NCBI GenBank assembly: GCA_020444265.1 | Contig: JAHLLH010000005.1 | Coordinates: forward strand, 124,001-188,000 | Length of the DNA stretch: 64,000 nucleotides | Direction of reading: 5' to 3' | Source: a bacterium | GTDB lineage: Bacteria > Electryoneota > Electryoneia > Electryoneales > Electryoneaceae | Shown here: in pieces, positions 9,499 through 17,184 of the stretch | How positions within the stretch are numbered: the first letter of the stretch is position 1 | Layout: each line of letters starts with the position of its first letter | Notes under the pieces: generated by a model | Database searches by the model: none | Seen by the model: only the letters and a program-made list of their open reading frames with translations | Told to the model about the DNA's origin: nothing | Program-made: the position numbers and the translations under genes

Positions 9499-10752
9499 GT
9501 GATGGTGTCGGGAGGGGCCTCAGCCAAGGGAATGTCGCCGAAATCCATCCTGGTGACCGCATTCGCGCTGCTCGTACTGGTCCTGTTGATGCTGCCGCCG
9601 ATTCGCGAAGCACTCGCGCACGGCAATCATCTCTGGATTCGCATCTTCTTCTTCTCCTGGGCCCTTTCTGCCCTCTTGACCCCCCTCGCAGTCCGTCTCA
9701 GCTTCTCCCTCGGATGGCTGGACATTCCAAAAGGTCGAAAAGACCATGGCAACGCGACCCCTCTGCTCGGAGGGTTTGCGATTATCGCAACGTTTGGGAT
9801 CGCACTGCTGGTTAACTACCACTACTCATTGCAGATGAAGGCAGTCGGTATCGCAAGTGCCCTGATCTGGCTGGTGGGGGTGATCGACGACCGCCGTGAG
9901 CTGTCCTCCATTTACAAGCTGTTAGCGCAACTAGTTGCGGTGGGCATCCTGCTGAAGTTCGGGGTACATGTTACGTTTATGCCCAATACCTGGTGGGGAG
10001 ACTACCTCGAGTTTATCATTACCGCCCTTTGGGTGATCGGCGTTACCAACGCGGTCAACTTTCTGGATGGTATGGATGGCCTCGCCGCTGGTATGTCAGC
10101 GATCATCGCCTTTTTCCTCGCAATTGTCGCGGTACAGACCGGTCAGCAATACTTTTCGTTTGTCGCCCTGGCCCTTTTCGGTGCCTGCCTCGGGTTCCTG
10201 CCGCACAATTTTCGTTGGGGCAGCAACGCTCGCATCTTCCTCGGCGACAACGGGTCCACCTTCCTCGGTTTCGTGCTCGCCTCTGCGGTCATCATGGGCA
10301 ATTGGGCGGAAGACAATATCGGCGACATCGCCATCCCCTTCCTGCTGATGGCCGTCCCCATTTTTGATATGACGTTGACGACGGTGATGCGTATCGCGAC
10401 CGGAAAAGTGAAAACGTTTCGTGAGTGGCTCGATTATGCAGGGCGTGACCACTTCCACCACCGTCTCGCCTCGCTGGGAATTGGGCGATCTGCCGCAGTA
10501 CTGGTCATCTGGTTCATCACCTTCTTCATGGGAATGTCGGCGGTGGTGATGAAGGATGTGCACGGGATCTACGTGGTGCTGCTGTTGATCCAGGGTGCCT
10601 TGCTTTTCGGCCTGATCACCTTCTTCATGATCTACGTCCGCAACCACCAGATCCGGCTCTTCGTCGAAGCCTCCCAGGACTCCACCAATGGCGGCCCGGA
10701 CCCCGACGCACTCGACAAAGCATTGAATTCGTCGGACAAACCTCTGAAGTAG
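9499..10752 (+). CDS. WecA/TagO-type polyprenyl-phosphate HexNAc-1-phosphate transferase
   Basis: An integral membrane enzyme of 417 residues that transfers a sugar-1-phosphate from a UDP-sugar to undecaprenyl phosphate, the first step of O-antigen, teichoic-acid or similar glycans. It has about 10-11 hydrophobic helices, the DDR aspartate pair (VGVIDDRRELSS), NAVNFLDGMDGLAAG, GDNGSTFLGF and the HFHHRLASLGIG motif of the MraY/WecA superfamily. A second family member, the true mraY, is at 52957. The start is uncertain: GTG 9499, ATG 9502, GTG 9505 and ATG 9532 are all possible after a strong GGGAGG. Confidence 0.9.
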   Translation: MMVSGGASAKGMSPKSILVTAFALLVLVLLMLPPIREALAHGNHLWIRIFFFSWALSALLTPLAVRLSFSLGWLDIPKGRKDHGNATPLLGGFAIIATFGIALLVNYHYSLQMKAVGIASALIWLVGVIDDRRELSSIYKLLAQLVAVGILLKFGVHVTFMPNTWWGDYLEFIITALWVIGVTNAVNFLDGMDGLAAGMSAIIAFFLAIVAVQTGQQYFSFVALALFGACLGFLPHNFRWGSNARIFLGDNGSTFLGFVLASAVIMGNWAEDNIGDIAIPFLLMAVPIFDMTLTTVMRIATGKVKTFREWLDYAGRDHFHHRLASLGIGRSAAVLVIWFITFFMGMSAVVMKDVHGIYVVLLLIQGALLFGLITFFMIYVRNHQIRLFVEASQDSTNGGPDPDALDKALNSSDKPLK

Positions 10753-10817
10753 TGACTCCAGGCGTGTCTTCCATTTGCTGTCGTCCCGAGCTTGACCCGG
10801 GATCCAGCAGAGTCACT
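10751..10817. terminator. Inverted repeat between convergent genes (possible bidirectional terminator)
   Basis: AGTGACTC (10751-10758) pairs with GAGTCACT (10810-10817), enclosing a second palindromic stretch CCCGAGCTTGACCCGGG. It sits exactly between the convergent ends of the WecA-like gene and the methyltransferase gene. There is no clear T-run, so termination is inferred from position. Confidence 0.4.
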
Positions 10818-10848
10818 CGTAGCGATGCGACACAGGCTGGCCCTCAGA

Positions 10849-11703
10849 TCAAGTGCGAAGTGACGGACGCCTCCCCCACACCACCATCGAGGGGCTGATC
10901 ACCAGTTTCTTTGAGGATAGAGCGTACATCAGCGATGAGGTTCTGTCAGCGGCTTTTTTCATGCGGCCAACGATGGTTGGATTGTCGGCGACAGCGTAGG
11001 GATCGCCTGCGGTGAGCAGACTTGGGGCGACCTCAAACTCGAAGCCGGACCGCTGTGCGAGCAGATGGAGGGTGCGGGGCTCGTAGTTGAAGGGATGGTA
11101 GACAGCCGGGTTGGTTTTCAGCAGGAATCGCCCGCCCCATCGCCAGGCACTGTCCATCAAGCGGACGATTTTGTGCTGACGTAGACGCATGAAGAGCTGA
11201 GCGTCCTCCGAAAGCAGGCTACGTGCACGCTTCATCTCAGCGAGAGGATCCTCAACCAACAGGATGACATCCCAGTAGGTGATCAGATCGAAGGTCTCCT
11301 CCCCGAAGTCCACGTCAGAAAGCACCCCTTCGCGGATGTCAAGGCCCTGGTCACGTCCCCACTGCACCAATTCCGGTACCGGCTCCAGTCCGGTCACTTC
11401 CCAGCCACGCTCTTTCGCGGCTAGAAGAAAATCACCTCGGCTGCAGCCGACATCCAGCAGGCGGCCCGGTTGGCCAAGTCGTTTCTCCGCCTCGTCCAAC
11501 ATCCAACTGTACAAAGACTGCTTCGCCGTGCTGATCGCTTCGGTCGGATTGTTGCCACGGTAAAAGAGAGTCGTGTCATCCAGCGAGGCTCCGCCCTCCC
11601 GCCACAACAAATGGCAGTTTCGGCAGTGGAGGTAGTGCTGCTCGCCTCGTTCACGTCTGGTTGGACCGTACGCATCGCAGATTGGACAGCTGTCGGTGGG
11701 CAT
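10849..11703 (-). CDS. Class I SAM-dependent methyltransferase with N-terminal zinc-ribbon-like motif
   Basis: A 284-residue enzyme that should transfer a methyl group from SAM; the acceptor is unknown. The N-terminus has a CPIC ... CRNCHLLW four-cysteine motif (residues 6-34) typical of a methyltransferase subfamily associated with sugar modification. SAM motif I is LLDVGCSRGDFLLAA, and motif-II-like EPVPELVQWG follows. The gene begins six bases after the stop of a polytopic membrane protein, so both are probably one transcript with the HMG-CoA module upstream. Methylation of a lipid-linked sugar or isoprenoid-related substrate would fit the context but is inference. Confidence 0.82.
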   Translation of the reverse strand: MPTDSCPICDAYGPTRRERGEQHYLHCRNCHLLWREGGASLDDTTLFYRGNNPTEAISTAKQSLYSWMLDEAEKRLGQPGRLLDVGCSRGDFLLAAKERGWEVTGLEPVPELVQWGRDQGLDIREGVLSDVDFGEETFDLITYWDVILLVEDPLAEMKRARSLLSEDAQLFMRLRQHKIVRLMDSAWRWGGRFLLKTNPAVYHPFNYEPRTLHLLAQRSGFEFEVAPSLLTAGDPYAVADNPTIVGRMKKAADRTSSLMYALSSKKLVISPSMVVWGRRPSLRT

Positions 11704-11709
11704 GATACC

Positions 11710-13236
11710 TCACTCGTCAATGGGGGGTGCGCTGGTGGAGTCAGGAATGCCTTCCACTCCATCGTCCCTTCGATAGAGACGGAACGCCCACCCCGCACGC
11801 ATCCGTCGGCTGGGCAGCAGGATGGTTGACCCGGGTAGAGTCTGGGGTACCTTGCCCGCAAGACCATCCTCAACAAGCTTGTATCCACCTCTCGCCGTCA
11901 GCTCTGCGAAAGATGGCACCCTCAGTGCGATGGATTCCAGCCATGGGTCGACCGGGGTGACAATCAACGGGGGCCAATGGTCGTCGGAGGCGAAGTCGAT
12001 CGCCACGTACCGATCCGGTTGTTCCACCGCCAACCAGAACGAGGACCGCCCCCCGATTTCTTCCCGTGCACTCAACTCGCGAACCTGGTCAAACGAAGTT
12101 CGCCAATCTACCCTGTCGCCTCCATACAGCATTGGCGAGATCGCATAGGAAATCTCATCCGCCAGACTCGCGATTCCACCAAAGGTAAAGAGCACGATCA
12201 ATATCCACCCGGTAATACGATGTTTCCCAACCCGTCTGATCAAGTCCGCCAGAAGCGGTAACGAGAGAAGAATGGCAAGGAAGAGGGTGAAACGGAGATC
12301 ATAGTCACGACGGCTGAAGATCAGCATCAGGTAGAGGGTTGAAATGGGGAGAAGGATGAACCCACTCTTTACGAGGTGCAAGTTGCCCCACTTAAAGATG
12401 GCAGCCAATCTGTTCCATTGCATGAAGCCATACGCCATAGTAAAACTCAGCAGCGGGAAGAAGGAAAGCGAAAAGCTTCCACGGAAAGCATATTGCCTGT
12501 ACGACCAGCTGCTGGATACACCTACCGCTGCAAAAAACTGATCCCATCCAGCCACTCCTTGAACGAGGATAGCACCTCCCCAGATGGCCACCAGCGCGAG
12601 CTCCGACAAAACCAGAACGACCAAAATTCGGAAAGTTTCGGTTCGAGCCCGGATCCATTCACTCACTCCCCACAGCAGGAGAAAGAGGTGGCCGGAGATG
12701 GGAGAGGTAGTGAGCGTGATGGCGAACAGCAGCACCGCAAGTACGCTTCTCACGAGGTCACGACGATTCACCATCAGGGCTAGAAAACCGGTGAGAAGGG
12801 CGAATTCATCGGGTCGACCCACGGGATCCAGGACCATCGTCTGCAGGAAGAGAAACAAAGCCACTAGCAGGAACGAACGCGTATTGCGAAACACCCACCA
12901 ACTCCCCAGGGCGCTCAAAACCAGGTGTGGCAGCATTGAATAAAGCAGCATCAACGTGGGTGAGGGTGATCCGAAAAGGAAGGGCGGTACAAACCAGGCG
13001 AATGCGGTCACGGGATAGGCTACGACAAACTGATCGATATACGGAATCCAACCGGCCAGGTTAGGGTTTGCCAGTGAGCCGCTGTTCAACCAGCAAAGTG
13101 CGGTCTGCTGAAAAAAATAGGGGTCTCGTTGCATGGGCGGGAAACCGTGCCAGGCCAGCCAGACGAGAAAGAGGAGCTTGCCCAAAACCAACAGGACAAG
13201 CCCCCTGATAGCTCCACTTGAAATCCCATCCTTCAA
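11710..13236 (-). CDS. Polytopic membrane protein, GT-C glycosyltransferase-like
   Basis: A 508-residue protein with about nine to eleven hydrophobic helices and a C-terminal soluble domain of roughly 140 residues. The first external loop carries QRDPYFFQQTALCWLNSG, resembling the loop with a conserved acidic residue in GT39/ArnT-type transferases that use polyprenyl-linked sugar donors. The start is a TTG at 13236 preceded by AAGGAGT at good spacing. The assignment rests on topology and this loop only, so 'membrane protein of unknown function' remains an acceptable label. Confidence 0.6.
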   Translation of the reverse strand: MKDGISSGAIRGLVLLVLGKLLFLVWLAWHGFPPMQRDPYFFQQTALCWLNSGSLANPNLAGWIPYIDQFVVAYPVTAFAWFVPPFLFGSPSPTLMLLYSMLPHLVLSALGSWWVFRNTRSFLLVALFLFLQTMVLDPVGRPDEFALLTGFLALMVNRRDLVRSVLAVLLFAITLTTSPISGHLFLLLWGVSEWIRARTETFRILVVLVLSELALVAIWGGAILVQGVAGWDQFFAAVGVSSSWSYRQYAFRGSFSLSFFPLLSFTMAYGFMQWNRLAAIFKWGNLHLVKSGFILLPISTLYLMLIFSRRDYDLRFTLFLAILLSLPLLADLIRRVGKHRITGWILIVLFTFGGIASLADEISYAISPMLYGGDRVDWRTSFDQVRELSAREEIGGRSSFWLAVEQPDRYVAIDFASDDHWPPLIVTPVDPWLESIALRVPSFAELTARGGYKLVEDGLAGKVPQTLPGSTILLPSRRMRAGWAFRLYRRDDGVEGIPDSTSAPPIDE

Positions 13237-13258
13237 GGACGATCACTCCTTGCTTCCG

Positions 13259-13657
13259 TTACGCCGGCACCGCCTTGTAGCCATAATAGATGACCGAGGC
13301 TTCGTTGTCCTCGAAGAGGCGACGGAATTCGAAGTCAACACTCATCCCAATCTTTACCTGCTCGATGGGGAGGTCGGAGACCTGTGCGGTCAAACGGACC
13401 CCCTCTTCTGTTTCGATCACCGCCAGGGCATAGGGTGCAAGGTCAGCGTACGGAGTCGGTGCGACTCGGATGATGGTAAAGGTGACTACCTTCCCCTTGC
13501 CCGACAGCTGCACTTCCTCAAATTCGGCGTTCAAATTCCCCGGTGCAACGATACGTGGTGGAAAAAAGACCTTTCCGGTCCGTGTGCACCGATTGGCGAT
13601 CATCCGGTAGCGCTGTGGCTGCTCTCTCCAGACTCGTGCGGTCAATGTTTGTGCCAT
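13259..13657 (-). CDS. DUF35-family OB-fold protein (thiolase/HMG-CoA synthase partner)
   Basis: A 132-residue DUF35 protein. In archaea this family bridges acetoacetyl-CoA thiolase and HMG-CoA synthase and channels the intermediate. The OB-fold portion is clear: GKGKVVTFTIIRVAPTPYA, APYALAVIETEEG, VKIGMSVDFEF. The N-terminal zinc-ribbon region is degenerate: only one cysteine remains (NRCTRTGKVFFPPR), where the family usually has two CxxC-type pairs. It lies five bases below the thiolase stop, with its ribosome site inside the thiolase 3' end, and the matching HMG-CoA synthase is four genes upstream. Confidence 0.82.
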   Translation of the reverse strand: MAQTLTARVWREQPQRYRMIANRCTRTGKVFFPPRIVAPGNLNAEFEEVQLSGKGKVVTFTIIRVAPTPYADLAPYALAVIETEEGVRLTAQVSDLPIEQVKIGMSVDFEFRRLFEDNEASVIYYGYKAVPA

Positions 13658-13659
13658 GA

Positions 13660-14814
13660 TCAGGCCTCCAGAATGGTTACGACAGAGCTGCCACCGGACC
13701 CGCCCATGTTCTGCGCGAGACCACGTTTCGCATTCGCCAACTGGCGTCCGTTCTCGGCCGTGCCGCGTAGCTGCTTGACCAGTTCGATCACCTGCGCGAT
13801 ACCCGTTGCACCGACCGGATGACCCTTGGATTTCAAGCCACCGGAGGGATTAATCGGGAACTTGCCATCCCGTTTCGTCTCGCCTGCTAGACTCGCCGGA
13901 CCCGCCTTGCCAGGAGCGTAAACCCCCATTGCCTCGAGGACACATAGTTCAGCGATGGTGAAGCAGTCGTGCACCTCAGCGAAGTCAATGTCGTTGATCG
14001 ACAGGTTCGCCATCTCGAGCGCTTTTTTCGTTGCTACTTCCACCGCACCGAGATGAGTGATCTCTTTGCGTCCGTGCAGCGCAATGGTGTCAGTCGCCAT
14101 GCCGATGCCACGGACCACAATCGCCGGAACACCGAGCTTTTCTGCCACCTCAACCGGCGCGAGAATCGCTGCGGCAGCGCCATCTGTCACCGGGCTGCAA
14201 TCGAGAATGTGCAGGGGATCGGCAACCATTGTTGAGGATAGCACGCCATCAATGGTGATCTTTCCCGGGAATTGGGCATAGGGATTCAGCGACCCGTTCT
14301 CGTGGTTCTTCACAGCCACAGAAGCCATCATTTCCGAGGTGGTGCCATACTTCGCCATGTGCGCAGTGGCAATCATGGCGTAGAGACCGGGGAAGGTCGC
14401 GCCGTGGAAACCCTCGTACTCAGCATCCGCAGCGGTCGCGAGGGCATAGGTCGCCATGCCGCCGTCCACATCGGTCATCTTCTCCACACCACCAGCCAGC
14501 ACGATATCGCTCATGCCGCTGGCCACCTCGAGGAAGGCGCTGCGGATCGCGGTGCCACCCGATGCACAGGCCGATTCGACCCGTGTCGCCGGGATCGGTG
14601 CGACCCCGAGGTAGTCCGCCATCAGGCTGCCTGTATGCTCCTGCCCGACAAACAGCCCGCCGGACATGCAGCCGATGTACATCGAGTCGAGACGGTCCAC
14701 TCCCGCGTCGAGCATGGCAGCACGTGCCGCTTCGACGAAGAGGTTCCGGTAGCTCGCCTCCCACAGTTCTCCGAATTTGGTCATCCCGATGCCGATGACG
14801 GCTACATCACGCAT
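13660..14814 (-). CDS. Thiolase (archaeal-type acetyl-CoA C-acetyltransferase)
   Basis: A 384-residue thiolase of the SCP2/archaeal type, expected to condense two acetyl-CoA into acetoacetyl-CoA. The nucleophilic cysteine is Cys83 in ESACASGG, the VHDCFTIAE motif carries His282 and Cys284, and the C-terminal [14 protein letters not shown] carries His332. Sequence ends [16 protein letters not shown] as expected. Co-location with DUF35 and an archaeal-type HMG-CoA synthase points to the thiolase/HMG-CoA synthase complex rather than beta-oxidation. GGGAGA precedes the ATG at good spacing. Confidence 0.9.
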   Translation of the reverse strand: MRDVAVIGIGMTKFGELWEASYRNLFVEAARAAMLDAGVDRLDSMYIGCMSGGLFVGQEHTGSLMADYLGVAPIPATRVESACASGGTAIRSAFLEVASGMSDIVLAGGVEKMTDVDGGMATYALATAADAEYEGFHGATFPGLYAMIATAHMAKYGTTSEMMASVAVKNHENGSLNPYAQFPGKITIDGVLSSTMVADPLHILDCSPVTDGAAAAILAPVEVAEKLGVPAIVVRGIGMATDTIALHGRKEITHLGAVEVATKKALEMANLSINDIDFAEVHDCFTIAELCVLEAMGVYAPGKAGPASLAGETKRDGKFPINPSGGLKSKGHPVGATGIAQVIELVKQLRGTAENGRQLANAKRGLAQNMGGSGGSSVVTILEA

Positions 14815-14889
14815 GGTTGTCTCCCACGTTCATCGGTGGTCCTGTGTGAAGGGATTCCCCCCACCAGCTTTTTTAGCAATCTGGCCCCG

Positions 14890-15051
14890 TCAGCTTGGTG
14901 ACGGGGTTATTGTTTTCTCAATACTTGCACGTGGCCTGAAAGTCCCTCGCCCGGGTTCGTTTAGGAAGTGAACGAACCACTTTCGCCACCACAACCACTC
15001 CAGCCAGATCGTGATCAATACGATCAGTGCGATCACCAGCAGAGTGTGCAT
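14890..15051 (-). CDS. Small single-span membrane protein (53 residues), unknown
   Basis: A short reading frame from the ATG at 15051: MHTLLVIALIVLITIWLEWLW, one transmembrane helix, then a basic/aromatic WRKWFVHFL segment and a polar tail. It starts seven bases after the stop of the 99-residue membrane protein, suggesting translational coupling. A longer in-frame version starting upstream would overlap that gene and lacks a signal. Its function is not recognisable. Its place between HMG-CoA synthase and thiolase suggests co-expression with the mevalonate module. Confidence 0.5.
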   Translation of the reverse strand: MHTLLVIALIVLITIWLEWLWWRKWFVHFLNEPGRGTFRPRASIEKTITPSPS

Positions 15052-15058
15052 GACTTCG

Positions 15059-15358
15059 CTACCCCTTGTCCGCTCTCTGCCACGGTGCCATACGCATGAA
15101 CCCGATCGCCAACAGCAGTCCACCAAGAATGAAGAGTACGATGGAGGGAATGATCGACAGCGCTGGCTCGTTCAAGTTTTCACGGCTTGTGATGGCCACA
15201 AAACGATTGCCAGCGATCAGCACGATGATCGCCATCACGAACCACCAGATCCATTTCAACTGGTGAAACACGCGCCGGAACAAGAGACCATCCAGCACGA
15301 TGTAGGTCAAGCCGATCACAGCGACCAGGGTCAGTAGCAGCACAGTGGTAATACTCAT
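15059..15358 (-). CDS. Small membrane protein (99 residues), unknown
   Basis: Three predicted transmembrane helices (TTVLLLTLVAVIGLTYIVL, WIWWFVMAIIVLIAG and IVLFILGGLLLAIGF). GGGGAG lies eight bases upstream of the ATG. I do not recognise the family. It is encoded between the HMG-CoA synthase and thiolase genes with the same orientation and short gaps, so it is likely in the same transcript. Confidence 0.6.
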   Translation of the reverse strand: MSITTVLLLTLVAVIGLTYIVLDGLLFRRVFHQLKWIWWFVMAIIVLIAGNRFVAITSRENLNEPALSIIPSIVLFILGGLLLAIGFMRMAPWQRADKG

Positions 15359-15439
15359 TGCGCATCTCCCCTCCCCCGGTCCTGCCCAATCCGGAGGACG
15401 TTTGGTTCGTCCTTCCCCCCATCGCCTGTCAAATCTATC

Positions 15440-16495
15440 CTAGCTGTTCCGTAAGATCTTCCGCCTGAACTTCGTGTACTCGCCGTAACTCAGGTATCGT
15501 TTGTTCTCGTCCAGCTGAGGACGTGTAAACGGTGCCTTGTTGCGGATGGCGTCGATCTCGTCGGTGACCGTGAAAATGAAACCATCACTGCCCGCACCGG
15601 AGCCATAGCTGACCATGAAGATTTTGTCGCCCGGCTTGGCGACATCGAGCACGGCACTCAGACCAATCGGCGAGGCACCGGAATAGGTGTTGCCCAACCA
15701 TGGGGTCAGCCAACCCACTTTGAACTGATCGGCGTTGATGTCAAAGCCCATCATCTTCGCGACACGTTGCGGAAACTTGCCGTTCGGCTGATGGAAGACA
15801 CAGTAGTCGAAATCGGATGCCTGCATGCCCGACTTCTCAAGCAACGCATTTGCGCAGCCGAGAGTCGTACGGAAGTAGGCGGGTTCGCCCGTGAAACGGC
15901 CCGCATGTTGGGGATAATGTTCATGCTCGCGACGCCAGAAGTCCGGCGTGTCGCTCATCCAGGAGTGGGTGAAGTCGATGGTCGCGACCACCTTTTCTGT
16001 ACCCATGATGAAGGCCGCAGCGCCTGCGCTGGCAGAATACTCGAGGGCATCGCCCGGCGCGCCCTGGCTGGTGTCGGCACCAATGCCCAAGGCGTAGGGC
16101 ATCTCGCCTGCTTTCACATGGCTATGCGCCACATACATCGACTCGCTGCCCGCCTTGCAGGCAAATTCGAAGTCGGCGCAATGGACATCATGCGAACATC
16201 CGATCGCTTCAGAGACAGTGGTGCCGGAAGGTTTAACCGCATACGGATGGGATTCGCTCCCGATATAAACTGCCCCGATTTTTCTCGGGTCAATCCCGGA
16301 ACGTTTCAAGGCATTCCGTGCCGCACCCACCGCGAGGGTGATAACATCCTCATCCGGTGAGGGCACAGATTTTTCATACAGCAACAGGCCCTTTTTGTAG
16401 CTGGGAGCATCCGCTCCCCACACTGCGGCGATTTCCTCGAGCTTGATCCGGTTGCGGGGCAATTTACAGCCCCACCCCACGATGCCGACGGCCAT
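15440..16495 (-). CDS. Archaeal-type hydroxymethylglutaryl-CoA synthase
   Basis: A 351-residue HMG-CoA synthase of the archaeal/short bacterial type, which adds acetyl-CoA to acetoacetyl-CoA to give HMG-CoA for isoprenoid synthesis. Catalytic residues are visible: Glu81 (GSESHPYAVKPS), Cys113 (ADFEFACKAGSESM) and His235 (FHQPNGKFPQRVAK). Subfamily signatures include GADTSQGAPGDALEY, DTPDFWRREHEHYP, RFTGEPAYF and GNTYSGASP. The start at 16495 is chosen over one 48 bases upstream because GGGGAGG sits six bases before it and the protein then begins at the conserved GIVGWG. Thiolase and DUF35 follow downstream. Confidence 0.93.
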   Translation of the reverse strand: MAVGIVGWGCKLPRNRIKLEEIAAVWGADAPSYKKGLLLYEKSVPSPDEDVITLAVGAARNALKRSGIDPRKIGAVYIGSESHPYAVKPSGTTVSEAIGCSHDVHCADFEFACKAGSESMYVAHSHVKAGEMPYALGIGADTSQGAPGDALEYSASAGAAAFIMGTEKVVATIDFTHSWMSDTPDFWRREHEHYPQHAGRFTGEPAYFRTTLGCANALLEKSGMQASDFDYCVFHQPNGKFPQRVAKMMGFDINADQFKVGWLTPWLGNTYSGASPIGLSAVLDVAKPGDKIFMVSYGSGAGSDGFIFTVTDEIDAIRNKAPFTRPQLDENKRYLSYGEYTKFRRKILRNS

Positions 16496-16717
16496 TGACG
16501 CCTCCCCATGCGGCTGATGCTGGTCGATAGTTTCGGATGACAAAGAAGCAAAACGGCGAGCGGAGTAATGATGCTAAACTTCCCTACGCATCGCCGTGAC
16601 AAGATGAGAAGAAAATAGGATGGGGGTTTTCAACCTTCAACGGAAAGGATCGCCTAACTCAATATTTTTACGACGTTGGGCCGAAAAAGGAGAGCGCTCC
16701 CCCCTCCAGTCCAGGGG
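16496..16717. other. Gene-free stretch upstream of HMG-CoA synthase
   Basis: This is the start of a 689-base region without a convincing gene (16496-17184) between divergent genes. It should hold the HMG-CoA synthase promoter, but I see no clear -35/-10 pair. The remainder of the gap is occupied by the diverged REP-like sequence and the structured repeat listed separately. Beyond them, 17010-17184 is the leader of the response regulator gene. Confidence 0.5.
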
Positions 16718-16743
16718 TGGCCCGGCACTTCAGTCCCGGGTTT
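16718..16743. repeat. Diverged REP-like palindrome
   Basis: TGGCCCGGCACTTCAGTCCC followed by GGG matches the RAYT-flanking REP core at most positions (GGCCCG-CACTTCAGT--CGGG) but has lost part of the stem. It is the fourth copy seen in the window, 1.9 kb from the transposase gene. Confidence 0.55.
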
Positions 16744-16795
16744 CATGCTGTGCCAGAGCACGGCGGGAGATGCCTCTATGAAACGAAATGCTTTA

Positions 16796-17009
16796 GTCAT
16801 CCCCAGTGTGCAATCCAGCGTAAGCTGGATCGTGACCGAAGGGAACCTGCACACGTCGGGGATCCCCTGCCTATTCGCACACCTTTTCCAGTTTTTCTTT
16901 AGCAACCTGCTGGATCAACAGATTCGAACATCTGGATGGAGATCCCCGACGCGCGATGGTGCGCGTTGCGCACGAGGCCACGAACGTGACCTTTCGCGCT
17001 GGGGATGAC
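16796..17009. repeat. Structured repeat element, copy 1 (terminal inverted repeats GTCATCCCCAG/CTGGGGATGAC)
   Basis: A 214-base element bounded by perfect 11-base inverted repeats. Inside are a hairpin (ATCCAGC-GTAA-GCTGGAT), the block TCGTGACCGAAGGGAACC, then CGTCGGGGATCCCC, the mirrored GATCCCCGACGCGC, and a second hairpin (GTGCGC-GTT-GCGCAC). The same modules in the same order occur, inverted, at 55907-56069, with different stem sequences. It has no coding potential of its own. It could be a MITE-like element or a structured RNA/DNA repeat. Confidence 0.7.
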
Positions 17010-17184
17010 AGGTGGGGCGAGATGGGCTGACAAAGAGATCGGTGACAGTCACAGATATCCTCCAGCCCTCCGGGTAAACGCCTCACTTTCCCTCCTTGTG
17101 GAGTTGACCCTTCCCTGCTGGTTCGCCATTTTCCCGCATCAGGTTATATTGAGTGTACGCTACCATCTGATCCGGGAATAGACC

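Noticed and set aside
10753-10848. tRNA gene in the convergent gap
   Set aside because: The palindromic sequence does not fold into a cloverleaf, and no TTCGA-type T-loop or CCA end is found.
11421-11888. A separate gene overlapping the methyltransferase start
   Set aside because: The frame overlaps two genes with clear motifs, and its own translation is compositionally odd with no start signal.
16676-17008. A 110-codon open frame in the gap before the response regulator
   Set aside because: It runs through the REP-like and structured repeat sequences. No ribosome site or plausible protein features are seen.
17101-17184. Promoter pair TTGACC ... TATATT before the response regulator
   Set aside because: The two boxes are about 35 bases apart, too far for a sigma-70 promoter.
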